NCBI GenBank assembly: GCA_018222605.1
Contig: JAAEZZ010000008.1
Location: 186,001-250,000, forward strand
DNA length: 64,000 nt
Direction: 5' to 3'
From: Alphaproteobacteria bacterium
GTDB lineage: Bacteria > Pseudomonadota > Alphaproteobacteria > Caulobacterales > Hyphomonadaceae
Shown here: one piece after another, positions 46,466 to 55,222 of the stretch
Numbering within the stretch: the stretch's first letter is position 1
Layout of the letters: the number at the start of each line of letters is the position of its first letter
The notes under the pieces: model-generated
Told to the model about the DNA's origin: nothing
The model's input: only the letters and a program-made list of their open reading frames with translations
The model's database searches: none
Translations under genes and position numbers: made by a program

Positions 46466-46577
46466 AGAGAGCAGCCCTTCCAGAATAAGTGCCGCAAGGT
46501 AAGCAGGAAGGGTAAATTCGGCGTTAGGCACATAGGCGCAATTGCTTGCAAATCAGGACCCAGCTGCAAAAGCCCGC

Positions 46578-47015
46578 TCAGGCGAGGTCCAGCGCCCGCA
46601 GCACTGCGCCCTGATCGAAATAGGGCCGTTCGCAGATGATCCGGTCACTGCCGGGCGCGAACTCGAAACTTGCGGCCATGCGCACACGGAAGCTCCGCCC
46701 CGTCGGCGCGATCTCCCTGTCCCCTACTCTCAGGGGGCCGGTATGTGTGCCGGTCAGCCAGAATTCGACCAGCACCGTATTGGCCGCCTCGTCAGCCGCG
46801 ATGGAGATGATCTCATTGTCCTGGTCCGGAAAGGGCGTGCGCGACAGCTCGAAATAGCGCCGCACCGCCGCCTCCCCATCAAACACCTGCCCGCCGCCAT
46901 GCATCTCGTACCGCGGATGCTCAAACGTCGCGATCACCGCATGCCAATCATGCGTCACCTCAAGCGCCATATGATTGCGAACATTTTCTATGCGGGCGGT
47001 AGTGAGGGGATTCAT
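46578..47015 (-). CDS. SnoaL-like (NTF2-fold) protein
   Basis: 145 residues from the ATG at 47015 behind GGAGG; the 34-codon extension upstream is not used. NTF2-like cone fold: ARIENVRNHMALEVTHDWHAVIATFEHPRYEMHGGG, FDGEAAVRRYFELSRTPFPD, VLVEFWLTGTHTGPL and FRVRMAASFEFAPGSDRIICERPYFD. Ligand or reaction unknown; similar genes serve as isomerases or steroid/polyketide enzymes. Confidence 0.8.
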   Translation of the reverse strand: MNPLTTARIENVRNHMALEVTHDWHAVIATFEHPRYEMHGGGQVFDGEAAVRRYFELSRTPFPDQDNEIISIAADEAANTVLVEFWLTGTHTGPLRVGDREIAPTGRSFRVRMAASFEFAPGSDRIICERPYFDQGAVLRALDLA

Positions 47016-47153
47016 GGTGTTTCCTCCAGTCGGGTAGCTATCCCGTAACAGCATATGCCGCTTCAATCGCGCTGCCGTCAGACTCGCTATATCAATCTGC
47101 GGCCTTGCTTTTTCCATGTAAACGGGATTTTCTGTGGTTAACAGGGGCGCGTC

Positions 47154-47738
47154 ATGGAAATTATCAAGCCGGAAAGGAAGCTATACCCATTGGTATGGCG
47201 CTGGCTTAACTCGCAGTTCTCCCATTCGGAACTGGTTCCCAGTTTCCCGGGAAGGGCTCAGATTTTCACGTCCAATACATCTCAAGCACCCGCAATTGAT
47301 GGCGGCTACTGGTCAAGGCCAGACTTGGCAGCAATGCTATATTCCCGTGCTCGGTTCGTCCCAACTCTGACAGCATCTCTCTATACATTTGAGATCAAGA
47401 CATCGGACGGCATATCAGACTCTTCCGTATACGAGGCGGTAGCTCACAAACGTTACGCCAATTACTCAGTCCTCGTTTGGCAGGCCGAACCGAAGGACAC
47501 AAGAAACAACGGCATCTTCGAATTATGCAAATATCATGGTGTGGGCGCCGTCACCGCGGAAGACCCATCAAATCCGCACGACTATGTCGTACATGTCGCT
47601 GCAGAGCGCTCCGAAGTTGATCCATTTGTTATTGATCAATTCGTAGATCGTCGGTTCCCCCGCGAAACGCGGATGAATATGGAAAAGTGGCTCCAGGAGA
47701 TGGGCTGGAAAGCGATACCCCGGGAGGGCATCATTTGA
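47154..47738 (+). CDS. Unknown protein with PD-(D/E)xK-like core
   Basis: 194 residues, no family I recognise. The centre reads WSRPDLAAM with P56-D57, then a strand YTFEIKTSD with E80-I-K82, followed by a helix (VYEAVAHKRYANYSVLVW). PD, a spacing of about 22 residues, E-x-K and an amphipathic helix is the PD-(D/E)xK nuclease order, but the catalytic acid at PD is my inference. The gene is more AT-rich than its neighbours and overlaps the next start by TTGA. Confidence 0.65.
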   Translation: MEIIKPERKLYPLVWRWLNSQFSHSELVPSFPGRAQIFTSNTSQAPAIDGGYWSRPDLAAMLYSRARFVPTLTASLYTFEIKTSDGISDSSVYEAVAHKRYANYSVLVWQAEPKDTRNNGIFELCKYHGVGAVTAEDPSNPHDYVVHVAAERSEVDPFVIDQFVDRRFPRETRMNMEKWLQEMGWKAIPREGII

Positions 47739-48640
47739 AGAAGATCGCGATAGCCAACATGAAAGGTGGGGTGGGCAAGTCTACCTCTGCCATGATGTTG
47801 GCAGACGTCCTGTCACATCATTACGAGAAGCGCGTTTTACTCATCGATTGCGATCCGCAGTCTAATTTGAGCCAAATGATCTTGAGTTTTCCGGGGTTGA
47901 AGAGTTCAAAGGCAGCGGGCTGCACAATCACCGACTGGGTAGAAAGCTTTGGCAATGGGACAATGCTGGGGCACAGCCCCACCCCTGACATCGATGCCGC
48001 CAGAACGATCCAGTCGAATGTATCCGCATTGGAAAGCCTTCGAATGAACAATCCACGCCGCAGGAGCGGACAGATTTCCATTTGGGCTGCGACACCAGAT
48101 CTCCGCTTCGCAGAATTGGCTTTCGACCATCTCTACTTCGTCGCGGGCGACAGGGCGTCTCCTCGCAATGCACTGAATGCGCTTTTGCAGGATGCTCTGG
48201 CCTCCGTTGAGTCACAATTTGATTATGCCATTTTTGACTGCCCACCCGGCTTCTCCACTCTCAGCCAATCTGCGCTTCTTCAAGCTGACCTCATCTTGTC
48301 CCCTCTCAATATTGACAGGGTATCTCTCTGGAGCCTGATGAATTTCTGGAAGCAGGGCCTTGAAGAAACGCTCTCACTTGGCGTTACCCGCAGGTACGCC
48401 TTCCTGACAATGGTCGCGGGCGGGCATGGAGCCAAGCGGGAGAAATTGAAACTGAGAGAAGACCTCAGACGCTTCGCAGGCACATCAGTGCTGGAAACCG
48501 AAATTCCCTTCTCGGTCCAGGCTCTGCGATTTGTCCGGCGCGTAGACGAGCAATCCTATACCACGTTCAACCACAAATATGGCGGCATAAGAAAGACTGT
48601 AGAGAGTTTCGGCAATGAAGTTCTAAACTTGGTCTACTGA
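47735..48640 (+). CDS. ParA/Soj-like ATPase
   Basis: 301 residues from a TTG that overlaps the previous stop (TTGA) behind GGAGGG. Deviant Walker A KGGVGKST (residues 10-17), Walker A' LLIDCDPQSNLSQM and Walker B FDYAIFDCPPGFSTLS mark the ParA/MinD family, which segregates DNA or positions complexes. No parB or parS site is near, so this is not a plain partition pair. It is coupled to the PD-(D/E)xK-like gene and followed 17 bases later by a SAP-like gene. Confidence 0.85.
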   Translation: MKKIAIANMKGGVGKSTSAMMLADVLSHHYEKRVLLIDCDPQSNLSQMILSFPGLKSSKAAGCTITDWVESFGNGTMLGHSPTPDIDAARTIQSNVSALESLRMNNPRRRSGQISIWAATPDLRFAELAFDHLYFVAGDRASPRNALNALLQDALASVESQFDYAIFDCPPGFSTLSQSALLQADLILSPLNIDRVSLWSLMNFWKQGLEETLSLGVTRRYAFLTMVAGGHGAKREKLKLREDLRRFAGTSVLETEIPFSVQALRFVRRVDEQSYTTFNHKYGGIRKTVESFGNEVLNLVY

Positions 48641-48657
48641 CGATATGGAGTTCACAC

Positions 48658-49017
48658 ATGACGCACAATGAAATTGACGCCCAGAAGGCAATCAACGGTT
48701 TCCTCGCAGCCATTCGAGACGCAGCGGCAGAGAACCCGGCATTCAGAGCCAGACTTATCGAGGCCATGCAAGTTACAGTTCTCTATGAGGGGCAGGAACA
48801 GTTTCAAGGGGCGAACCCAGCCGTGCAGGCGGCCCGCTGGTCCAAGGATGCTTTCTGTCGAATCTGGAGCAGTGCAAAAGTCACCGAATTGAGAGCCGCT
48901 CTCAAGGAAAATGATCTGGCGACCGCAACAGATATGAAGGGTATGAGGAAGAACGATCTCGTCGAACTCCTTTATAAACGCGCATTATCACGCGCTGAGG
49001 AATTGCGTCTGGCATAA
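48658..49017 (+). CDS. Unknown protein with SAP/Rho-N-like helix-extension-helix end
   Basis: 119 residues. The N-terminal half ([27 protein letters not shown]) is helical and unassigned. The C-terminal [35 protein letters not shown] has the helix-extended-loop-helix pattern of SAP or Rho-N DNA/RNA-binding domains. GGAG lies before the ATG. Third gene of the cassette with the ParA-like gene; role unknown. Confidence 0.65.
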   Translation: MTHNEIDAQKAINGFLAAIRDAAAENPAFRARLIEAMQVTVLYEGQEQFQGANPAVQAARWSKDAFCRIWSSAKVTELRAALKENDLATATDMKGMRKNDLVELLYKRALSRAEELRLA

Positions 49018-49025
49018 CCACCTCC

Positions 49026-49040
49026 GAACACAACAAGAAC
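49026..49040 (+). promoter_or_regulatory. LexA (SOS) box before uvrB
   Basis: GAAC-N7-GAAC, the direct-repeat LexA operator of alphaproteobacteria, 40 bases before the uvrB start. It marks uvrB as DNA-damage inducible. Confidence 0.88.
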
Positions 49041-49079
49041 ACCCTAGACAGGTCCCCTCCCCTGCACCATATCTGGCGG

Positions 49080-51281
49080 ATGGCTCCTCCCCCTCCTTCC
49101 AAGGGCGTTTCTGAAGCGCCCAGCGTGTTCTCGCTTGATGGCTTCGCCCGCGATGCGGCCGGGGCCCTGCCCTCTGACAACTGGACCCCTCACCGGCCGG
49201 ACCGTGACTGGGTCAAGCTGGAAGGCGGCAAGCGCTTCAAGGTGCATTCCGAATATGAGCCGGCGGGCGACCAGCGCACCGCCATCCCCGAACTCGTCGA
49301 CGGCATCCAGGCCGGCGAGCGTGACCAGGTCCTCCTCGGCGCGACCGGCACCGGCAAGACCTTCACCATGGCCAAGATCATCGAGGCGACCCAGCGCCCG
49401 GCCCTGATCCTCGCGCCGAACAAGACCCTCGCCGCCCAGCTCTATGGCGAATTCAAGTCCTTCTTCCCGGAAAACTCGGTCGAGTATTTCGTTTCATACT
49501 ATGATTATTACCAGCCGGAGGCCTATGTGCCGCGGTCGGACCTCTACATCGAGAAGGAATCCTCCATCAACGAGGCGATTGACCGGATGCGCCACTCGGC
49601 CACCCGCGCCATTCTGGAACGCGATGACGTGATCATCGTCGCCTCCGTCTCGTGCATTTACGGCATCGGCTCGGTCGAGACCTACACCTCGATGACGTTC
49701 AAGCTGGAAGAGGGCCAGCGCATTGATCCGCGCGCTGTGGCCGAACAGCTGGTCGCCAATCAGTATACGCGCAATGACATGAACTTCGTGCGCGGCACCT
49801 TCCGCGTGAAGGGCGATGTCGTGGACATCTTCCCCGCCCACTATGAGGACCGCGCCTGGAAGCTCTCCTTCTTCGGCGACGAGCTGGAAAGCATCACAGA
49901 GTTTGACCCCCTCACCGGCCGCACCATGCAGCGCATGCCGGCCATCAAGATCTACGCCAACAGCCACTATGTGACGCCCCGGCCGACGCTGAACCAGGCG
50001 ATTGAGAAGATCAAGGCGGAGATGAAAACCACGGTCGCCCATTTCGAAAAGCACGGCAAATTGCTGGAGGCCCAGCGCATCCAGCAGCGCACGCAATATG
50101 ACCTCGAAATGCTCGCCGCCACCGGCAGCTGCAACGGCATCGAGAACTATTCCCGCTACCTCACCGGCCGCAAGCCGGGCGACCCGCCGCCGACCATGTT
50201 CGAATACCTGCCCGACAATGCCCTTGTCTTCACCGATGAGAGCCACCAGACCGTGCCGCAGATCGGCGCCATGTACAAAGGGGACTTCAGCCGCAAGTCG
50301 ACGCTGGCCGAATATGGCTTCCGCCTCCCCTCCTGCCTCGACAACCGGCCGCTGAAATTCGAGGAATGGGACGCCATGCGCCCGCAGACGGTGCACGTCT
50401 CCGCCACGCCCGGCAGCTGGGAGCTGGACCGCACCGGCGGCGTGTTCACCGAACAGGTCATCCGCCCCACCGGCCTGATCGACCCGCCGGTCGAGGTGCG
50501 CCCCGTCTCGAAGGATGGCGCCAACCAGGTGGATGATGTCATGGCCGAGGTGAAGGAGGTTGCCGCCAAGGGCTATCGCAGCCTGATCACCACGCTGACG
50601 AAAAAGATGGCGGAAGACCTGACGGAATTCCTCAATGATCATGGCGTGCGCGTGCGCTACATGCACTCTGACATCGACACGATTGAGCGGATCGAGATCA
50701 TCCGTGATCTGCGCCTGGGCGAGTTTGACGTGCTGGTCGGCATCAATTTGCTGCGCGAGGGGCTGGACATTCCGGAGTGTGGTTTTGTCGGCATCCTGGA
50801 TGCGGACAAGGAGGGCTTCCTCCGCTCAGAGACGAGCATGGTGCAGACCATTGGCCGCGCGGCGCGGAATGCCGATGCGCGGGTTGTGCTCTATGCGGAC
50901 AAGATCACCGGCTCCATGCAGCGCGCGATGGACGAGACAGAGCGCCGCCGCACCAAGCAGATCGCCTATAATGAAGAGCATGGCATCACGCCGACCACGA
51001 TCAAGCGCGCCGTTGCCGATATTCTGGGAGAGCTCGGCGAGAAAAAGGATGGCGCCCCGAAAGCGCGCGGACGCGGCAAGGATACGGGCAAAGGCCGTGG
51101 CCGCGGCGTCAAGGAAACAAAGGCCTTGCCACTTGCGGGCGAAAGCGGGCACAATCTCAAAGCCGCCATCGCGGACCTGGAAAAACAAATGCGCGAAGCC
51201 GCCGCGAATCTGGAATTCGAAGAAGCTGCGCGTTTGCGGGACGAGGTGAAGCGGCTTAGGGAGGAGGAACTGGGACTTTGA
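49080..51281 (+). CDS. uvrB: UvrABC system protein B
   Basis: 733 residues. Nucleotide excision repair helicase-like protein that verifies damage with UvrA and recruits UvrC. Walker A GATGTGKT (87-94), the beta-hairpin [45 protein letters not shown], and the motif VI region [19 protein letters not shown] are present. A 50-residue N-terminal extension and a Lys/Gly/Arg-rich insert ([16 protein letters not shown]) precede the C-terminal UVR motif ([21 protein letters not shown]). It is GC-rich, unlike the genes on either side. Confidence 0.98.
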   Translation: MAPPPPSKGVSEAPSVFSLDGFARDAAGALPSDNWTPHRPDRDWVKLEGGKRFKVHSEYEPAGDQRTAIPELVDGIQAGERDQVLLGATGTGKTFTMAKIIEATQRPALILAPNKTLAAQLYGEFKSFFPENSVEYFVSYYDYYQPEAYVPRSDLYIEKESSINEAIDRMRHSATRAILERDDVIIVASVSCIYGIGSVETYTSMTFKLEEGQRIDPRAVAEQLVANQYTRNDMNFVRGTFRVKGDVVDIFPAHYEDRAWKLSFFGDELESITEFDPLTGRTMQRMPAIKIYANSHYVTPRPTLNQAIEKIKAEMKTTVAHFEKHGKLLEAQRIQQRTQYDLEMLAATGSCNGIENYSRYLTGRKPGDPPPTMFEYLPDNALVFTDESHQTVPQIGAMYKGDFSRKSTLAEYGFRLPSCLDNRPLKFEEWDAMRPQTVHVSATPGSWELDRTGGVFTEQVIRPTGLIDPPVEVRPVSKDGANQVDDVMAEVKEVAAKGYRSLITTLTKKMAEDLTEFLNDHGVRVRYMHSDIDTIERIEIIRDLRLGEFDVLVGINLLREGLDIPECGFVGILDADKEGFLRSETSMVQTIGRAARNADARVVLYADKITGSMQRAMDETERRRTKQIAYNEEHGITPTTIKRAVADILGELGEKKDGAPKARGRGKDTGKGRGRGVKETKALPLAGESGHNLKAAIADLEKQMREAAANLEFEEAARLRDEVKRLREEELGL

Positions 51282-51313
51282 CATCTCACCTCCAAGCGTA
51301 GCTGGAGGCAAGA

Positions 51314-52777
51314 ATGACATCTTTGCAACCGATAGCCTTTTCCCAAGCCTATGGGATCAGTTCCCAAGCGATGATGAAGGCAAAGGTCTTCGATCCGCTA
51401 TTGAACGCGGATACAAAATTGTTTGTCGATCCGCTTCTTCTTCCCATCAGCAGCGCTGAAGAAATTTCGGATCAAGCCTCTGACTTGTTCCAAGACCACT
51501 TTTCGAATGTCTTCAAGCTTCTTAGCCATTCAAAAAGGACAGATGACGTCGCATGGAAAGGTGCAAAGGCACTTCTCGATTACAAAGAAGTTCCATACAC
51601 ATGCATAGGATACGGATCCTCTTCTATTCGAGGCTCCTCGCTCTCGGAAGAGAAAAAATCCGATATTCTTGAGTTAGCGAAGGAAATTGCCGATCTAGGC
51701 GTTATCGACCCATACTTACTACCGCTTTTGAGTCTTTTGGAACCGGGGATCGGCCCTGACAATATAAGCGACATGGTGACAGGTATCGCCTACCCAGCCA
51801 TATGTGCGTTTACAGAAAATACTTGCAAGGAACTGAAAGTACCTCTCGAGGAATTCTATCTAGATGGCAAGAAATATCAGCTTCCACGAAACTTGGCACA
51901 GAGGGACAAGAACATGCCCGTCCTACTTCTGCCGCTCGACATTCTAAAACACCTTCCCGTCGCAAGCGACTGGAACGATGTTTGTGACATTGCCACTCAA
52001 AACGAAGATTTGCGCAGGCAGGTCAACCAGAGAATCGGACAGATTTTTCGTGATACGGCGTTAACTGAACAAGAAAAAGCTCGGGCGCGCGTTGCAATTT
52101 TTAGAAACAAAGCCGCGCTCGAACTAATCGCGGAAGCGCTCAAATCAAAAAGTCTAAAACCATACGACTTCACACGAGATCCTCACGGTTTTCTGCTATT
52201 GCAAGCGATTTCAGACAGCCTTCCAAAGCAAGTTCCGCTACAAGCAGTTGCAGCTAATCTTAAAACTCCCAAAGACACCGTTGTAGCAATCTTGGATCAG
52301 TTCAAGCTTCTTATTGAAAAGCACGGTTACTGGAAGGAGCTATGGACCGGAGAGCGTTTCAAGAACGAGTCGGCATTGCAGCGAATGCTTTATCTCGTTG
52401 CATATTCATATGCCGAAGCGAATGATTTGGATGTTTCCCCAGAAGTCGATTTGTCCTCTGGACGAATCGACTTCAAATTCAGCAAGGGAGCGGACAAAAT
52501 TATTGTAGAGATCAAGAAATCGTCTAACGGGCACCTGGTGTCCGGCGTCAGATCACAACTGCAATTCTATTGCCAAGCTGAAAATTCAAAACTCGGATAT
52601 TATCTAGTAGCGGACCATTCCGACAAGCAAGACACGTGGCTACAGAAGCTGGTCGACGAAGCCAATGCGGTCCGCAAAGAGACTAAGATAAACATAGAAA
52701 TTTTCGTCATTGATGCCAATAAGCAGTCACCCCCAAGCAAAGGCGGCGGGCGGAAAAAAACTAAGAAAAAGAACTGA
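51314..52777 (+). CDS. Unknown protein with C-terminal PD-(D/E)xK nuclease domain
   Basis: 487 residues, not recognised overall. The C-terminal domain has E352 in KNESALQRM, D386 in SSGRIDFKF, E399-I-K401 in IIVEIKKSS and a helix SQLQFYCQAE, the E-D-ExK pattern of restriction-endonuclease-like nucleases. The N-terminal 340 residues are mostly helical and may sense or contact a target. A Lys-rich tail ends the protein. AT-rich with unusual codon use; it begins 32 bases after uvrB behind GGAGG. A defence role is plausible but unproven. Confidence 0.7.
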   Translation: MTSLQPIAFSQAYGISSQAMMKAKVFDPLLNADTKLFVDPLLLPISSAEEISDQASDLFQDHFSNVFKLLSHSKRTDDVAWKGAKALLDYKEVPYTCIGYGSSSIRGSSLSEEKKSDILELAKEIADLGVIDPYLLPLLSLLEPGIGPDNISDMVTGIAYPAICAFTENTCKELKVPLEEFYLDGKKYQLPRNLAQRDKNMPVLLLPLDILKHLPVASDWNDVCDIATQNEDLRRQVNQRIGQIFRDTALTEQEKARARVAIFRNKAALELIAEALKSKSLKPYDFTRDPHGFLLLQAISDSLPKQVPLQAVAANLKTPKDTVVAILDQFKLLIEKHGYWKELWTGERFKNESALQRMLYLVAYSYAEANDLDVSPEVDLSSGRIDFKFSKGADKIIVEIKKSSNGHLVSGVRSQLQFYCQAENSKLGYYLVADHSDKQDTWLQKLVDEANAVRKETKINIEIFVIDANKQSPPSKGGGRKKTKKKN

Positions 52778-52791
52778 ACACATAAACCTAG

Positions 52792-52820
52792 GGTGGGTTG
52801 AGGCGGAGCCGACACCCACC
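52792..52820. repeat. REP-like inverted repeat
   Basis: GGTGGGT / ACCCACC arms with an inner GGCGGAGCC stem, preceded by CTAG. This GGTGGGTT...CCCACC type is a palindromic element scattered in many proteobacterial genomes. It stands just downstream of the PD-(D/E)xK gene. Confidence 0.65.
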
Positions 52821-52877
52821 GTTCGGGAGCGCGGCAAGGAATTTGGTGCGTATCGGCGGAAACCGAGCGCCTCGGCC

Positions 52878-53228
52878 TCATCTACAACCTTTGGGGCTGG
52901 TAGCAGTCGTCGGCATCGCTGTACGGATCAGTCCATCATTGTCGTACAAAGACAACCGCCCGGTGGCGTGAGTTGTATAATATTCGCCAAAATCGTTGCC
53001 AGTCAGATAACTCGAGCCGTCCTTACGAACCTTTACTGTCCTAGATGAGCCATCACCGTATACGAACAACAGAGAATACTTGCCGGAATTGTCTACGGCG
53101 AGTGAGATGACCGAATCTGTTCCTCTGTACCCAGGCACAGGAGTATCGCACCATCGCCCCACCACTTCGGCTGAAGCCACTCCCGACAGTACAATCGCCG
53201 CAATGCAGATGATTGAATATTTCAACAC
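52878..53228 (-). CDS. Small secreted protein of unknown function
   Basis: 116 residues from the GTG at 53228 (GGAGG five bases upstream); a TTG one codon on is also possible. Signal peptide YSIICIAAIVLSGVASA. The mature part (VVGRWCDTPVPGYRGTDSVI, SLLFVYGDGSSRTVKVRKDG) has two cysteines, at the start and the very end, that could pair. Beta-rich, probably periplasmic. No family recognised. It is in the AT-richer accessory region. Confidence 0.65.
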   Translation of the reverse strand: MLKYSIICIAAIVLSGVASAEVVGRWCDTPVPGYRGTDSVISLAVDNSGKYSLLFVYGDGSSRTVKVRKDGSSYLTGNDFGEYYTTHATGRLSLYDNDGLIRTAMPTTATSPKGCR

Positions 53229-53385
53229 GCCACCCTCCACCTTTTGGTTGCATACACATTACAACCACGACACCACATAGCGCAAGCGCAGGGCGGGGCC
53301 CCACACGGAACCACAGTGACTACTCCGTGAATGCCCTGAGTCCGACAGGCGGGTATCACTTCGTGTAGGCCCGCACTCGCCCCCC

Positions 53386-54300
53386 TCACGCCTCCCCCTG
53401 CCAGACATAGCCATGCGCCTCGCACCAGGCGAGCAGTTCCGGAAGGGCCTCTGCCTCGTCCTGAAGGTCCTCTTCGATGCGGGCGGCCAGATCGCCCTCG
53501 CCCATCTCGCGCAGGCGGGGCAACAGGTCTCGCATCGCGCCGGCATAGTTTTCAAACCAGCCCGTCTCGGCCAGCATCAGCGCCACATTGGTCAAATCCT
53601 CATCGGAGGCATCGGCCACCTCCTCCATCACCAGCGGCAAGAACTGCCGCGCAAAGGCCAGCCGTTTCTGGAACATGCCGCTGACCACCCAGGGCAGATG
53701 GTCCGGCGCGGTGTCGCCCTCCTGCCAGCAGCCGCACACCAGCAGCGCCGCCCGGTACAGCGCCGCATTCGTCTCGTCCCGCTCCAGCCGCCGGCCCGCC
53801 GCATAGGTCGCCTTGCGCACCGGCCCGGCAAAGCCCGCCAGGCTGGTCAGCTTGCGGGCTGCGCGCATGTCGGCCTCGGCCTCGGGGATCAGCCCGGCCT
53901 CCAGCAGGGCGCCGACGCGGGCGCGGGCCAGAACGATTTCCTGCTCTGCGGGGCTGCGGGGCATGTCTTCCTCTTCCGCCAGCACGGTGCGGCGGGCGGC
54001 CTCCTCGGCGCGGCGGCGCACGGCGTCTGCCTCGGCCTCTTCACGGGCGGCGGCGGCCTTGCGGGCGGCAATATCCTGTTTGCGAAAGCCGTCTTCCTGC
54101 GCCCAGCGGGCCAGCGTGGTGCGCGGAATGTTCAGCCTGCGGCCGATGCGCGCCAGCGGTTCGCCCGCCTCCGCCGCCTCACGGGCCAGCTGGCGCATCG
54201 CGGTCAGCGTGTCTGTCTTGCGGCGCGGGCGGCCGGGCGAAGGCTCTGCCGGGGCCGGATGGGGCGCCGGGAAGCGTGTCGGGGAAAATCTGTCTGTCAT
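53386..54300 (-). CDS. HTH protein of unknown function
   Basis: 304 residues. An N-terminal disordered Pro/Arg stretch precedes a helix-turn-helix (EPLARIGRRLNIPRTTLARWAQEDG, residues 47-71) like those of terminase small subunits and transposase-type proteins. A charged Ala/Glu/Arg coiled coil (75-110) and a helical region follow (EIVLARARVGALLEAGLIPEAEADMRAARKL; FARQFLPLVMEEVADASDED). Codon use is normal GC-rich. Function unknown. Confidence 0.65.
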   Translation of the reverse strand: MTDRFSPTRFPAPHPAPAEPSPGRPRRKTDTLTAMRQLAREAAEAGEPLARIGRRLNIPRTTLARWAQEDGFRKQDIAARKAAAAREEAEADAVRRRAEEAARRTVLAEEEDMPRSPAEQEIVLARARVGALLEAGLIPEAEADMRAARKLTSLAGFAGPVRKATYAAGRRLERDETNAALYRAALLVCGCWQEGDTAPDHLPWVVSGMFQKRLAFARQFLPLVMEEVADASDEDLTNVALMLAETGWFENYAGAMRDLLPRLREMGEGDLAARIEEDLQDEAEALPELLAWCEAHGYVWQGEA

Positions 54301-54484
54301 GGGGCAAGCCTCTCATGGCGGCGTCTCCGTCGGATTGGGCCGGTGGCTTTCCGCCGATTTGGGGCCATGGGACATGCGCGGGGCTGTTTGGGCCGGATAT
54401 GGGCCTGTTTCGGGTCTCTTTTGGGATAGTTTCGGGGCTGGGTTTAGAGCTGTTTTCGTGCCCTCCCGCCCGGAATTCCACAGC

Positions 54485-54512
54485 TTGCCACAAAACTGTG
54501 AAATTCTACTCT
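54485..54512 (+). promoter_or_regulatory. Promoter-like sequence for the structured RNA
   Basis: TTGCCA and TACTCT with 16 bases between; transcription would start near 54519. Confidence 0.4.
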
Positions 54513-54518
54513 CAGGGG

Positions 54519-55077
54519 ACTCGACTCTTAGGGTTAATTGGGGAATCATTTCGGTTAGCCAACGAAATCCGGGTGGAAGCTCACCCACTTAAGGAGCGTC
54601 GGCCAGTACATCGCCCTCGCCAGAGGGCCAGGGTCAGGGGCAACGCCGTGAGAGCGGCCGCGCGAAAGACCTAGGCAGCAAGGCGGGATAAAGAGCAGGC
54701 GATGTCTTCGATGAGGGGAGCTAGACCCCGATGCGAAGGGCTGTATGTCGTGACCGGAGCGCGATCCGAAACACGACACCAAAGGAAAATCCGCAAGGAT
54801 TTCCAGCGGTTAGGTCAGGCCTGAACGCAGATGCCTTGTGCAAATGGTGTGTAGGTTTGGCCGTAGGGAGATGGCCCGGGCGCTTGCCCCGTTCGCAGAG
54901 CAGTGGCAGCGACCAGCCGGATCCTGACATGGGGAAAAGAAAAGGCCCGCTTTCGCGAGCCTGATCTGGAACCCGGTGTCGATCGAAGACCGGCAACGAG
55001 TGCATGCACAGTGTCTCGGTAGTCTGATTCGAAGCACCAGAGAAGGTGTGGGCCTCACCGCTCACACCTTCTTTTTT
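54519..55077 (+). ncRNA. Candidate long structured non-coding RNA
   Basis: No credible reading frame crosses this stretch. From left to right it can form ATTTCGGTT/AACGAAAT (54548-54568), GGGTG/CACCC (54571-54586), GCCCTC-GCCA-GAGGGC (54613-54628), GGGG/CCCC inside TTCG/CGAA (54707-54737), TGTCGTG/CACGACA enclosing CGGA/TCCG (54746-54778), AAATCC-GCAA-GGATTT with a GNRA loop (54787-54802) and AGGC.CGC-TTTC-GCG.GCCT (54943-54962). It ends in a strong terminator. I find none of the RNase P, tmRNA, SRP or 6S signatures. Boundaries rest on the promoter-like start and the terminator. Confidence 0.55.
55041..55077 (+). terminator. Strong intrinsic terminator
   Basis: Perfect 10-bp stem AGAAGGTGTG / CACACCTTCT followed by TTTTTT on plus only. 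No protein gene lies before it on plus, so it must end the structured RNA. Confidence 0.9.
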
Positions 55078-55222
55078 GACTGAAGGCCGGGCCGGAAGGC
55101 CGCCGCGGGCTCGCCTCTGACGCGAATATTTCAGCGCCGCCTGCGCCCAATCTGCAACTTCCCCCTCAGGCGCGCGTAATCTGGGTTAATCGCTCCCGTC
55201 TCGCCCAGCCGAAAGCCCGCCC

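Noticed and set aside
47735-48640. Classical plasmid partition operon
   Set aside because: No ParB-like gene or parS-like repeats are visible; the partner genes are different.
54519-55077. RNase P RNA, tmRNA or another known RNA
   Set aside because: I looked for the GAAAGUCC core of RNase P, an A-N-D-N tag frame and T-arm for a permuted tmRNA, and the SRP GGAAGG-type loop on both strands and found none.
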